This document shows, piece by piece, positions 50,275 through 59,562 of a stretch of 64,000 nucleotides of DNA (position 1 is the stretch's first letter; each line of letters begins with the position of its first letter). The notes under the pieces are model-generated. The model was not told the DNA's origin and searched no databases. It worked only from the letters and a program-made list of their open reading frames with translations. Origin of the DNA: an uncultured Dehalococcoidia bacterium (GTDB lineage: Bacteria > Chloroflexota > Dehalococcoidia > Lucifugimonadales > UBA3495). The DNA is taken from the NCBI GenBank assembly GCA_958295765.1, contig CATQHB010000002.1:334424-398423 (forward strand). Direction: 5' to 3'. Made by a program: the position numbers and the translations under genes.

Positions 50275-50805
50275 TTACGGCCCGGCAACCGCCGAGGCAT
50301 AGGCCCGCTCCATTTCCAGCAGCTTGGCCTTGACCGCCAGGCCCCCGGCGCCGTAGCCGTGCAGGTCGCCGCTGCTGCCGATTACCCGGTGGCAGGGGAT
50401 GACCAGGGCCAGGCGGTTTTTCGCCATGGCCTGCCCGGCGGCCCGGGCCGCATTGGGCCGTCCGGCTTCGGCGGCCAGCCAGGCATAGCTGCGGGTTTCC
50501 CCGGCGGGAATGTGGCGGCAGGCTTCCCAGGCCGCGCCGTAAAAGGGCGGCGCGTCGCTCAAGTCCAGGGGGATTTCGGCCAGGGCCGCCACCTCTCCCT
50601 GAAAGTACCGCTCCAGGCAGGCTTGCGCCTGGACAAAGGCGGTATCGTCCGGGTCGGTGCCCTTCAGACCATCGCCCAAGTCCTCCAGGGTTTCCTCCGG
50701 GGTGGGTTTCAGGCTCAGCCGGCACAGGCCCCGGTCGCTGCCAATCAGCCCAATCCAGCCGTGGGGCGAGGGGAATATACAGTGTTTATACTTACTCTTG
50801 CTCAT
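50275..50805 (-). CDS. ogt: Methylated-DNA--protein-cysteine methyltransferase
   Basis: A 176-residue suicide enzyme that repairs O6-methylguanine by moving the methyl group to its own cysteine. The active site VIPCHRVIGSSG is near residue 137. GETRSYAWLAAEAGRPNAAR holds the DNA-binding helix with the Arg finger. GGLAVKAKLLEMER closes the domain. Its start overlaps the end of the transglutaminase gene by 14 bases, so it is probably the last gene of that operon. Confidence 0.92.
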   Translation of the reverse strand: MSKSKYKHCIFPSPHGWIGLIGSDRGLCRLSLKPTPEETLEDLGDGLKGTDPDDTAFVQAQACLERYFQGEVAALAEIPLDLSDAPPFYGAAWEACRHIPAGETRSYAWLAAEAGRPNAARAAGQAMAKNRLALVIPCHRVIGSSGDLHGYGAGGLAVKAKLLEMERAYASAVAGP

Positions 50806-53320
50806 CTTCGCGATTCCTCCTACGGAGCAGATGGAATAACAAGGGAAACCGCAGGTCCAGCCAGGCGCGGGTCAACCGGGCATCCTCTTCCGCCGTAGTC
50901 TCCTTTCTGCCGTACAGACTGCGGACGTAGCCGCCCACTATAATGGAAAACTGCTCCCGGTAGCCGGGCAGTTCACCCTGGAGCCGGGCCATATACTGGT
51001 AGGGAGTCTGATACCCCGCCGGGCCGACGGCGTTGAGCCGCCCCAGGAAGGCCAGATGCCTAAAGGTTACCTGGGGGTCGGTGGACGGGGCCAGGTAACG
51101 CCGCCAGAAAAGCCAGCCCATTCCCAGCAGGACGGCGACAAAGGCCAGAAAGCCGCCCGCCCAGGGCAGGTAGCGCCGCAGCAACTGCACCGCCAAAGGC
51201 TCCGGGGCCGGCACGTTAATCTGGTCGCCCAGGAAATCCTCGTCGCAGTCCTCTTCATCTTCGTACTCGCACAGGGGAATATCCGAGTCCTGAGGGATGA
51301 AATCGAAACTGAACTCCATCTCTTCCACCACCGGCTCTACCGCCAGGGGAATGGTAGCCCCGGGGGTAGGCTCAAAGCCAATCCAGCCGTAGCGAGGAAA
51401 AAACACCTCCACCCAGCCGTGGCTGTTGCTGTCGGTTACGATGTAAACGTCGTGGTCGGGAATCTGTTCGCCCACGGTGTAGCCGGTAACCATCCGGGTC
51501 GGTATGCCCTGAGTGCGCAGCAGCACGGTCATCGCCGAGGCAAAATACTCGCTGTAGCCCCGCTGCTGATTAAACAGGAAGTGGTCAACGCCGTCGGCGT
51601 TATAGGGCGGCGGGTCAATGTTCAGGGAGTAGGGCAGGGTCTTGAGATAGCGCTCAACGGCCTTGGCCTTGTCGTAGGGAGTTTCGGCGCCGGCGGTCAA
51701 TTCGTTGCCCAGTTCGCGCACCCGCAGGGGCAGTTCCGGCGGTAGCTGGGTGTATTTAGCCAACGCCCACGTCGGATAGTCCAACCCGGCCAGGCGCAGG
51801 TCTTCCTCGTCAGCCAGAGACACCGAGGAGGTAACTTCGTAGGTTTCTCCCGACTTGAACTCCCGGCGGGCGCTGCGTAAAGAGAGGGTGTCGGGCTGTT
51901 CGGGCAGCACCTCGGCCAGGGCTACCTGCTGCACCTGCCCGCTCTCCCGGGTAACGTCCACCAACTCAAACCCGGACGGCACGGCCTGGGCCAGTTGGGC
52001 CCGGCTGGCCGCCGGGCCGCTGTTTTGCAGCACCTGCTCGAGGCTGAGGGCTGCCAACTCCAGCTTGGGGTAGGTCTGCCCCGGCGCCGTCGCTTCGGTC
52101 AAGTCCAGGTTATAGATGGGGGAGTCGTAGGTTTCAATGCGCACGTCCTGGTCGGCGGAAATAATCTGCCCGCCGGCAAAGAGGTTGCGGGTGCGATAGT
52201 TGGGCGTAAGGGAGTGAGTTACCTCGAACCGTTTCAGGTAGGGCTGCTGGACGAAATGAGAAGGAGTCCAGTCGGTGGGTTGCAGCACCGTGTTGTCGGA
52301 AATCCAGCCCTTGGGGGTGTAGGTGCCATAGCTGCGGGCCTTCCAATACATCGCCACCGGCGACTCCACCTGCAACACCGGCGTGGTGGTGGGGTTAATC
52401 GTTCCCTGAAAGGCCATCACGTCGCCCCAGATGCGGTAGGGCAGGGGCCGCCGGGCCGGCAGTCCGGCAAAGAGGCGGTTGAAATCGTCCTCCAAGCGCA
52501 CCAGGGGCGAGCGCATATATTCGTAAACGTTATGGGCCGGCTGCCAGAAAGACCCGGCCGGCAGCATTACAAAGGCGATGAGCAGCACCACAAAGGACAT
52601 CAACACGCTGTCGGAGACGGACAGTATCCCCAGGTGGCTGTCGGCCTGGAAACGGTTGCGTCGCCACTCCTGCAAACGGCGCACCGCCTGCACCCGGGCC
52701 ACCAGCAGCAGGGCAGTGAGCAAGTATATCCCTAAGTAAATGCTGCCCTCGGCCGGCAGATAAGTCAGGTTGGAGAGCAGGCCGGCGCCGCCCAGGACAA
52801 AAACCCCCCAGAAGTTGCGATGTCGGAAAAAGACCCAGGCGGCCAAGTAGCCGGACAGCCAGGTGGCGCACATCAGCCCAAAGGCGAAGGGTTCCCGGTC
52901 AATGTTGATGCTCCCGGTCTGAGCGGCCACAAACCAGAGGTTAAGCCGGCTCCACAACTCCCCGGCGTTGGCAAGTTCCATTCCTTCGGCCTGGAAAGAG
53001 GTAATCTGCCAGACAACCACCCACAGCCCAATCAGCAGGCCCAAAGGCAGAATCAGCAGGCCCCAAAAGGGCAGCCGGGACAGCACCAGGCCGGTGAACA
53101 TCGCCAGCATAATCAGGGCTACCAGGTTGGGCGTAGGCACCCAGTCGGCCTGCTCCACCGACCAGACTACCACCATCAGGTTGAGGGCCAGCAGCACCAC
53201 CGAGGCCCAGCCGTCAGAGGGGCGGGCGTAACGCAGGCCGGCCTGCAAGCTACGCCCCAAAGCCTCGGTATTGAGGCTCTGGCGGACGCCGAGGATATTG
53301 CCCCGGTCAGCGCGAATCAT
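50792..53320 (-). CDS. TgpA-like membrane transglutaminase-fold protein with Cys-to-Ser change
   Basis: An 842-residue protein with about six N-terminal membrane segments (residues 35-270), a long external region, a transglutaminase-like domain (residues of about 560-650), one more membrane segment near 735 and a cytoplasmic tail of the DUF4129 type. In the core domain the expected catalytic Cys is Ser in RGYSEYFASAM (codon AGC), while the His (SNSHGWVEVFF) and the acidic residue (GFEPTPG) remain. DUF58 and, further up, MoxR genes precede it, the usual trio with this family. The DUF58 stop overlaps this start. Function in the family is unknown; the missing Cys argues against normal protease or transglutaminase chemistry. 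Confidence 0.87.
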   Translation of the reverse strand: MIRADRGNILGVRQSLNTEALGRSLQAGLRYARPSDGWASVVLLALNLMVVVWSVEQADWVPTPNLVALIMLAMFTGLVLSRLPFWGLLILPLGLLIGLWVVVWQITSFQAEGMELANAGELWSRLNLWFVAAQTGSINIDREPFAFGLMCATWLSGYLAAWVFFRHRNFWGVFVLGGAGLLSNLTYLPAEGSIYLGIYLLTALLLVARVQAVRRLQEWRRNRFQADSHLGILSVSDSVLMSFVVLLIAFVMLPAGSFWQPAHNVYEYMRSPLVRLEDDFNRLFAGLPARRPLPYRIWGDVMAFQGTINPTTTPVLQVESPVAMYWKARSYGTYTPKGWISDNTVLQPTDWTPSHFVQQPYLKRFEVTHSLTPNYRTRNLFAGGQIISADQDVRIETYDSPIYNLDLTEATAPGQTYPKLELAALSLEQVLQNSGPAASRAQLAQAVPSGFELVDVTRESGQVQQVALAEVLPEQPDTLSLRSARREFKSGETYEVTSSVSLADEEDLRLAGLDYPTWALAKYTQLPPELPLRVRELGNELTAGAETPYDKAKAVERYLKTLPYSLNIDPPPYNADGVDHFLFNQQRGYSEYFASAMTVLLRTQGIPTRMVTGYTVGEQIPDHDVYIVTDSNSHGWVEVFFPRYGWIGFEPTPGATIPLAVEPVVEEMEFSFDFIPQDSDIPLCEYEDEEDCDEDFLGDQINVPAPEPLAVQLLRRYLPWAGGFLAFVAVLLGMGWLFWRRYLAPSTDPQVTFRHLAFLGRLNAVGPAGYQTPYQYMARLQGELPGYREQFSIIVGGYVRSLYGRKETTAEEDARLTRAWLDLRFPLLFHLLRRRNREDEQE

Positions 53321-54702
53321 CGCCCCGCCTCCTGAGTGGAATGGGTCGGAGATTGAGCCGGGGCTTGTGGGGGTTGGTAGGAATAAGAGAACGCGGCGGA
53401 ATCCGCGCCGTCTCCCGAATCCGGGCCGCCGGCAACCGGGCCACCGGCAAACCCGTAAGCCGGTTCGGAACCGGCGCCGGCCGCCGAATAAGGATAGGGT
53501 TCCCCGTAGAGGGGCAGTTGCAGGGCCTCGTTAAAGGGCTGGCCCCGCTTGACCCGGTACACCGGGATTTCGTTGGAAAAGAGAAAGTCCAGCGGCGACT
53601 GAGCCTCGCCGGCGGCCCCGAACTCGGCGGGGTCAACATAAATCACCGCCACGTTCACCCCGTCGCGGCGCAGGCTGGACAGGGCCGGGATCCACTCAGT
53701 ACGGCGGGTCGGAGTGATGACGGTCAGGGTGTTGAACCGGCTCAGGTGGGGCTGGAGGTCATAGATGAACCGCTCCAGGGTCAGGTTGCCCCGGGCGCGC
53801 ACGGCGGCCAGGGCCTCCATCAGGTTGCCGACGTGGGACGGGCCGGCGCTGGGCCGCAGCAGCCAGGTCTGGTCGCCGCTGGCCGCCAGCCCCACCGGCA
53901 TGGAAAGCTGCTCCATCCGGCTAATCAGGGACGCGGCCAGGGTAACGGTTAATTCCTCCGTATTGTCCACCGGGTCATCGCCCAGGTGGGCGCTGCGCTG
54001 CATATCCAGCAGCACCCAGGACTCGGCGGACAGGCCCATATCGAACTCCTTGACCATCAGGTTGTTCATCCGGGCGGTGTAGGGCCAGTGAATCTGGCGA
54101 AAGCTGTCGCCATAGACATATTCCCGGACGCCGGAGGATTCCGGGGTGATGTGGTCGGAGCGGCGGGTAACCCGGCGGTCGCTGGGCAGAAAGGCAAAGC
54201 GGGGGTCCAGGTCGGGCAGCGGCTCGGTGGCCGGGAACACCACGTACTGCTGGGGTTCCAGAAACCGGCGGCTCAACCGGAACAGGCCAAAGGGATCCTG
54301 GCTGGTTACCTCAATCCGGCCGGTGCGGTACACCCCCCGGCGGGCCAGGTAGGTCTCAATGCGCCAACTGCGGGACTGGTCCCGCACCAGGGCGATGCCC
54401 CGTCCGGTGGTGTAGCCGGGCAGGTCGGACATCTCCTTGACTTCCAGCCAGGACTTGGGCAGCCGGAGCCGGTTAATCACCTGAATCTGCCCCTCCAGGT
54501 AGCCGCCCACCTGCCCCCGGTGGGCCAGCCGGGTCAGGCGCACCTCCAGCCCTTGCAGGTTAATCCAGGCCCAGCCCAGGCCCAGGACCAGCGCCAGGAT
54601 AATCACGTAAAGAAAGCGGTAAAAGAAGGGAAAGCCGGTGCCGAGGGTATAAAAAGTTACCACGGCCAGCAAAATTAAAATCCCGATAGTACGCTTGTTC
54701 AA
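53317..54702 (-). CDS. DUF58 domain protein
   Basis: A 461-residue protein with two N-terminal membrane segments and the DUF58 core with a von Willebrand A-like fold. SSGVREYVYGDSFRQIHWPY near residue 190, MVKEFDMGLSAESWVLLDMQ after it, and the metal-site-like serine/aspartate pattern are typical. DUF58 proteins work with MoxR ATPases in an undefined assembly or chaperone process. It overlaps the transglutaminase-like gene by four bases (ATGA). A Pro/Ser-rich tail of about 60 residues is unusual. Confidence 0.88.
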   Translation of the reverse strand: MNKRTIGILILLAVVTFYTLGTGFPFFYRFLYVIILALVLGLGWAWINLQGLEVRLTRLAHRGQVGGYLEGQIQVINRLRLPKSWLEVKEMSDLPGYTTGRGIALVRDQSRSWRIETYLARRGVYRTGRIEVTSQDPFGLFRLSRRFLEPQQYVVFPATEPLPDLDPRFAFLPSDRRVTRRSDHITPESSGVREYVYGDSFRQIHWPYTARMNNLMVKEFDMGLSAESWVLLDMQRSAHLGDDPVDNTEELTVTLAASLISRMEQLSMPVGLAASGDQTWLLRPSAGPSHVGNLMEALAAVRARGNLTLERFIYDLQPHLSRFNTLTVITPTRRTEWIPALSSLRRDGVNVAVIYVDPAEFGAAGEAQSPLDFLFSNEIPVYRVKRGQPFNEALQLPLYGEPYPYSAAGAGSEPAYGFAGGPVAGGPDSGDGADSAAFSYSYQPPQAPAQSPTHSTQEAGR

Positions 54703-54901
54703 GGCAACTGTATCCTGAGCCTGATTAAGGGTTGTTTAGCCACGGGGTGGCGCCAATAGTTTATTTATACATCGGAGTTACGCCGTTGGCTATAGAACAT
54801 TGAAAGCCCAAGTCAATCGCGTTTTAACCAGGGCAACCCCGGCAACCGTCGTTCCGGCGCAACCGTCCACGTCATTCCAGTCAACCGTCATCCTGCCACA
54901 A

Positions 54902-54998
54902 CCGTCGTTCCGGCGAAAGCCGGAATCCAGAACGCTCGGTAGCCGGCCCGCTCTTTTCCGGGGGATTTCCTGGATTCCGGCTTTCGCCGGAACGACGG
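54902..54998 (+). repeat. Family A palindrome, copy 9
   Basis: A 97-base forward copy preceded by several partial arms (ACCGTCGTTCCGGCGCAACC and similar at 54845-54900) and the TTAACCAGGGCAACC flank at 54824. It lies inside the 585-base gap 54703-55287 between the DUF58 and MoxR genes. Confidence 0.88.
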
Positions 54999-55085
54999 GT
55001 TATAAAGCCCGGCGCCATTGTCATTGCAAGTTCGGTATTCTCAATAGGTGTTGGTGTTCCTTGACCGGCCCGGCTTTAGTGCATT

Positions 55086-55204
55086 GTAGGGGCGGGTTTA
55101 TAACCCGCCCAGGTTCCGGTGCAAGAATGTGTCGGATGCGATGTCTCCGTTACCCGAATGATTCTGCAGTTGCGGGCTGGGCGGGTTATAAACCCGCCCC
55201 TACC
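55086..55204. repeat. Family B palindromic repeat, copy 6
   Basis: A 119-base copy with both typical arms, in the same gap as family A copy 9. Confidence 0.88.
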
Positions 55205-55287
55205 GGCCGCCGGAGTTTTCCGGCCAGAACACCAACTCGTGTTGAGAATACCGAAAGTTCCCGATCATTTATGCCTGAAAAACGCCC

Positions 55288-56256
55288 CTAAACCGGCGCT
55301 ACCCCCTGGGCCATGCCGGGGACGGTTATCTGGTTAAGCAGGTCGGTGATTATATCCTCGCTGCGGATGCCCCGCATCCGGGCCGCCGGGGAGAGCACCA
55401 GCCGGTGGGCCAGCACCGCCGGGGCCAGCAGCTTGATGTCATCCGGCACCACGTAGTCCCGGTCCTGAACCAGGGCCATGGACCGGGCTACCCGGAACAG
55501 GCCCAGGGTGGCCCGGGGCGATGCGCCCAACGCTACGTCCCGGTGGCTGCGGGTGGCCTCGGTCAGGGAAACAATATACTGGCGCACCAGGCGGTCAACG
55601 TACACCGCCTTGGCCGCCTCCTGAAGGCCCACCACCTCGGCCGGGCTGGCTACCGATTCCAGGGAGTCTATGGGATGGGTCTGTTCCTGGCGCTCGATAA
55701 TCGCCATTTCTTCGGTAAAGTCCGGGTAGCCCAGGCTGAGCCGCATCAGAAAGCGGTCCAGCTCGGCCTCGGGCAGGGGGAAAGTCCCCTCATATTCGAT
55801 GGGGTTCTGCGTTGCCACCACCAGGAAGGGCGGGTGCAGGGTATGGGTGATGCCGTCCACCGTAACCTGGAGTTCTTCCATTGCCTCCAGCAGGGCCGCC
55901 TGGGTCTTGGGGGTAGCCCGGTTAATCTCGTCGGCCAGCACTACCTGGGACATAATGGGGCCGGGGCGGAAGTTGAAATCGCCGCTCTGCTGATTGTAAA
56001 CGGAAATGCCGGTTACGTCGCTGGGCAGCAGGTCCGGGGTGAACTGGATGCGCTGAAAGGAACAACCGACGGAAATTGCCAGGGCCTTGGACAGGGTAGT
56101 CTTGCCAACGCCCGGCACGTCTTCCACCAGGATATGCCCCTGAGCGATAAGGGTTGCCAGGGCTTGTTCCACCGCCGGGGTCTTGCCGACAATCACCTTG
56201 GCGACATTGTCAATAATACGGCGGCTGACCAGCGCCGGGGATGTGGTATCCTGCAA
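55288..56256 (-). CDS. MoxR-type AAA+ ATPase
   Basis: A 322-residue AAA+ protein. VEDVPGVGKTTLSKALA near residue 37 is Walker A, VVLADEINRATPKTQAALLE near residue 107 is Walker B, and QNPIEYEGTFPLPEAELDRF near residue 152 holds the sensor 1 and pore-loop region. MoxR ATPases are thought to act as chaperones for DUF58 and related proteins. The DUF58 gene follows on the same strand, but 585 bases of repeat sequence separate the two, so the usual operon has been interrupted. Confidence 0.92.
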   Translation of the reverse strand: MQDTTSPALVSRRIIDNVAKVIVGKTPAVEQALATLIAQGHILVEDVPGVGKTTLSKALAISVGCSFQRIQFTPDLLPSDVTGISVYNQQSGDFNFRPGPIMSQVVLADEINRATPKTQAALLEAMEELQVTVDGITHTLHPPFLVVATQNPIEYEGTFPLPEAELDRFLMRLSLGYPDFTEEMAIIERQEQTHPIDSLESVASPAEVVGLQEAAKAVYVDRLVRQYIVSLTEATRSHRDVALGASPRATLGLFRVARSMALVQDRDYVVPDDIKLLAPAVLAHRLVLSPAARMRGIRSEDIITDLLNQITVPGMAQGVAPV

Positions 56257-56410
56257 ACCGTTCCTCCGTCAAATCAAATCGGTAAGGGTAAGTATCAAGT
56301 ATATGGATAAATAAGTAAATAATAAACGCCTTTGAGTGTACCATAAGCCGGCGGTCAAGGCATCCCCCGCCCGGCCTGGGGGCGGGTCAGGGGCAAAGTC
56401 TGCGCCGGCA

Positions 56411-56484
56411 CCAAAATCCGCTCATCCTGAGCTTGTCGAAGGATAAACGGGATAAACGAATGGTTCGACAGGCTCACCATGAGC
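56411..56484. repeat. Family C repeat
   Basis: CGCTCATCCTGAGCTTGTCG and GGTTCGACAGGCTCACCATG form an inverted repeat. A short GAGCGGGGTATTTGTTCCGG direct repeat follows it. Confidence 0.75.
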
Positions 56485-56586
56485 GGGGTATTTGTTCCGG
56501 GAGCGGGGTATTTGTTCCGGCGCAAGAACCAAAACCCCCGGGGCAAAAGGTGGGCAATCGTGTCTTAACCAGGGTAACCCACGCAA

Positions 56587-56684
56587 CCGTCGTTCCGGCG
56601 AAAGCTGGAATCCAGAAACCTCGGTAGCCGGTTAGCTCTTTTCCGGGAGGATTTCCTGGATTCCGGCTTTCGCCGGAACGACGG
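56587..56684 (+). repeat. Family A palindrome, copy 10
   Basis: A 98-base forward copy with the TTAACCAGGGTAACC flank upstream (56566). With the family C copies on both sides it fills the 702-base gap 56257-56958. Confidence 0.88.
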
Positions 56685-56780
56685 GTTGGAATGGCGGGTT
56701 TATGATGTGATTGCCCCGGTCTAGTGGGCAGTAGGGGCAAAGTCTGCGCCGGAAGCCAAATCCACCCCAAGAACTAAATT

Positions 56781-56853
56781 CGCTCATCCTGAGCTTGTCG
56801 AAGGATAAACGGGATAAACGGATGATGGTTCGACAGGCTCACCATGAGCGGTT
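56781..56853. repeat. Family C repeat
   Basis: A second copy of the inverted repeat at 56411, including the GATAAACGGGATAAACG spacer, so the two copies share a recent origin. Confidence 0.75.
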
Positions 56854-56958
56854 ATATACTCAAAACATCCGCCGGGGCGGGAGCGGCGTAGATCTGGGTA
56901 ACCGGGCCGGAAAAGGCCGGGAACCTTCCGGTAACGCCAAACATTATAGGAGTTGACT

Positions 56959-58518
56959 GTGACCGCACCGCAACCGGGCCAAACCTCCGGGGCCTTCCGG
57001 CTCTTTCCCTTTACCCTGGTCGGCATTGTCGGCGTTGTTATTCTGGCCGGCCTGGTGGCAATGGGCTGCGCGGCGGGCAGCGGCGCCCCGGCTCTGGATA
57101 ACTCCGCCGCCGGGCAGCCGGCGCGGGTGGCGGCGGCCGGGGGTGAGGCAACCGGCCCGGCGTCGGAACAGGCGGCGGTTGCTGACCCCGGCCCGGCTGC
57201 GGTTGCCGATTCAGGGGCATCAAATACCCCCGATGTTTCTGCCGCCGCCGCAGTTGCAACCGACGGCGCGGCCCGTGCGCCGGACAGCGTAACGGCGGAA
57301 AGCAGCGCTGTTACTGCCGAACCGGAGCTTGCGGCGGCTGAGGAATCCGGTCAGGAATCCGTCCAGGAAACGGACGGCGCGCCGCCTACCGTCGGGGAGT
57401 TGGCGGCCCTGGTGGAGGCCAACCCTACGCCGGAGGCCCCGGCGCCGGCGGTGGTGGCGGAGCCGGCGCGGGAGATTGCCGACGGCCCCCTGGCGGCGGA
57501 ACCGACCGGCATTGACGCCTGGATTAACAGCGACCCGCTGACCCTGGAGCAGTTGCGGGGCAAGGTGGTGCTGGTGGACTTCTGGACTTATACCTGCATC
57601 AACTGCATCCGCACCTTTCCCTACCTCAAGCTCTGGAACTCCCGCTATGCCGATGACGGGCTGGTAATTCTGGGCGTCCATACGCCGGAGTTCGAGTTTG
57701 AGAAGGACTACGATAACGTCCGGCAGGCCGCCCGGGATAACGGGATTGTCTGGCCGGTGGCTCAGGATAACGATTTTGCTACCTGGGAGGCGTATAACAA
57801 CCGTTTCTGGCCGGCCAAGTACCTGATTGACCAGGACGGGGTGATTCGCTATACCCACTTCGGCGAAGGGGCCTACGCCGAGACGGAGCAGCAGATTCGG
57901 GAGTTGCTGGCGGAGGCCGGGGCCGACCTGTCCGATGATCTGGAACTGCCCGACGACCAGGAACTTGACCCGACCTTCCTCAACGCCCTGGACGCCGAGG
58001 TTACGCCGGAGCTTTACGCCGGCTACCGCCGCAACTTCAGCACCATAATGAGCGGCATCCGGCCCTACATCATCCAGACTACCTACTACCAGCATCCCGA
58101 TATGGTGGCGAACTTTGAGGCGCCGGCAAAGCTGGAGGCGCATCACATCTACTTTCAAGGCCCCTGGCGGGTGGAGGCGGAGCGCACCAAGCACGCCCGC
58201 GTTACCGAGGATTACGCCGATTACATCGCCCTGCAATACTCGGCCCGGAGCGTCAACGCCGTGCTGACCTCCGACACCGGAACGGATTACCGGGTGCGGG
58301 TTACGCTGGACGGCGAGTACCTGACCGAGGCGGACAAAGGGGCCGACGTTCTGATCGATGAGAGCGGCGAAAGCTACCTGCTGGTTGACGAACCCCGCCT
58401 GTACGAAATAATCGACAGCCCGGCCTACACCCAACGGAAGGAACTCCGGCTCAGTTCCAACTCCCCGGACTTTGGCCTGTTCGCCTTTACCTTTGGCGTT
58501 TACCGGGAGGGGCCTTAA
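56959..58518 (+). CDS. Thioredoxin-fold lipoprotein, DipZ/TlpA-like
   Basis: A 519-residue exported protein. The signal ends in LVAMGC near residue 37. A linker of about 130 Ala/Glu/Pro-rich residues follows, then a TlpA-like thioredoxin domain from about residue 180 with VVLVDFWTYTCINCIRTFPY, whose active pair is CINC. A C-terminal domain of about 150 residues resembles the carbohydrate-binding-like tail of DipZ proteins, but without the CcdA membrane part. It probably handles disulfide or peroxide chemistry outside the membrane. The GTG at 56959 has TAGGAG six bases upstream. The next gene follows with no gap. Confidence 0.85.
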   Translation: MTAPQPGQTSGAFRLFPFTLVGIVGVVILAGLVAMGCAAGSGAPALDNSAAGQPARVAAAGGEATGPASEQAAVADPGPAAVADSGASNTPDVSAAAAVATDGAARAPDSVTAESSAVTAEPELAAAEESGQESVQETDGAPPTVGELAALVEANPTPEAPAPAVVAEPAREIADGPLAAEPTGIDAWINSDPLTLEQLRGKVVLVDFWTYTCINCIRTFPYLKLWNSRYADDGLVILGVHTPEFEFEKDYDNVRQAARDNGIVWPVAQDNDFATWEAYNNRFWPAKYLIDQDGVIRYTHFGEGAYAETEQQIRELLAEAGADLSDDLELPDDQELDPTFLNALDAEVTPELYAGYRRNFSTIMSGIRPYIIQTTYYQHPDMVANFEAPAKLEAHHIYFQGPWRVEAERTKHARVTEDYADYIALQYSARSVNAVLTSDTGTDYRVRVTLDGEYLTEADKGADVLIDESGESYLLVDEPRLYEIIDSPAYTQRKELRLSSNSPDFGLFAFTFGVYREGP

Positions 58519-59484
58519 ATGGGCGTACTTTCGCTGCGGCGGCGAGCTGCACCGGGGCGGGGTAAAAGTCTTTTCCCGGCTCTGGCCGCCGCCCTGCTAA
58601 TCCTGTCCTTGTCCCTGGCTTGTAACGCCGCTGTCCCGGAACCGGCACCGCCGGCCATCTCCAACCCGCTGGTCGGCCCCGATGACATCAACCCCATTCT
58701 GGCTACCCAGGTTCTGGAGGTGGGTACGCAGCGGGTTTCTTTCCTGCTCAGCGGCAAGAAGGCGCTGATTAAGGCGCCGGAGGTCGCGGTGGTTTCCACC
58801 TACGTTGACGATTCCAGCGGGGAACACGTCGTAGAAACCGGCCGGGCCGTCTTTCACCCCTGGCCCTACGGCATCCGGGGCGCCTACACCACCGAGTTGA
58901 CCTTTGACTGGCCCGGCCGGTGGCGGCTGGATATTGCGGTGGATGATGCGGAAATTTCCGGCGCTGCCGCGATAGAGTTGACAGTGCTGCCCGAATCCCC
59001 GGTGCCGGGCCTGGGGAGCCGGCCGCCGCTGAGCCGGACCAAAACCCTGGCCGACGTGGACGCCCTGGAACAGTTGACCACCGACTATACGCCGGACGAA
59101 GACTTGTACCGTCTTTCCGTTGCCGCCGCCATTGAAAGCCCCCGGCCGGCGGTCATCGTGTTCGCCTCTCCGGCCTTTTGCACCAGCCCCACCTGCGGCC
59201 CTCAGGTGGACACGGTGACCGAGTTGAAAGAGGCCCACCAGGGCCGGGCCGACTTCGTTCACGTGGAAATATACGACTTCCCGGAGGAAATTCAGGGCGA
59301 CTTGAGCCGGGCCAGGCTGGCCGGCGCGGTAGAGGAATGGGGATTCACCGCCCTGCCCGACTGGTTCAACGAATCCTGGGTATTCATCCTGAACGACCGG
59401 GGCGTAATCGAGCAGCGGTTTGAGGGCTACGCCACCCTGACCGAGTTGGACGCGGCCCTGCAACGGACGCTGGGCGAGGGGTAG
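58519..59484 (+). CDS. Lipoprotein with C-terminal thioredoxin-like domain
   Basis: A 321-residue exported protein with the lipobox LSLSLAC near residue 35. Residues of about 45-160 form a beta-rich domain (GTQRVSFLLSGKKALIKAPE, then LTFDWPGRWRLDIAVDD) resembling an FixG- or copper-resistance-type Ig fold. The C-terminal part has a thioredoxin-like pattern, VIVFASPAFCTSPTCGPQVD, with a CxxxxC pair in place of CxxC, as in some SCO-like proteins. It starts directly after the stop of the DipZ-like gene, so the two are co-translated and probably work together in extracellular thiol or copper handling. That role is an inference. Confidence 0.78.
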   Translation: MGVLSLRRRAAPGRGKSLFPALAAALLILSLSLACNAAVPEPAPPAISNPLVGPDDINPILATQVLEVGTQRVSFLLSGKKALIKAPEVAVVSTYVDDSSGEHVVETGRAVFHPWPYGIRGAYTTELTFDWPGRWRLDIAVDDAEISGAAAIELTVLPESPVPGLGSRPPLSRTKTLADVDALEQLTTDYTPDEDLYRLSVAAAIESPRPAVIVFASPAFCTSPTCGPQVDTVTELKEAHQGRADFVHVEIYDFPEEIQGDLSRARLAGAVEEWGFTALPDWFNESWVFILNDRGVIEQRFEGYATLTELDAALQRTLGEG

Positions 59485-59562
59485 GTGGGGGAAAGGCCGG
59501 CCTATCGGAGTGGTGGGTCAGGGCAAACGCATTATAAATATATAAACCGTCATTCCGCTTAA

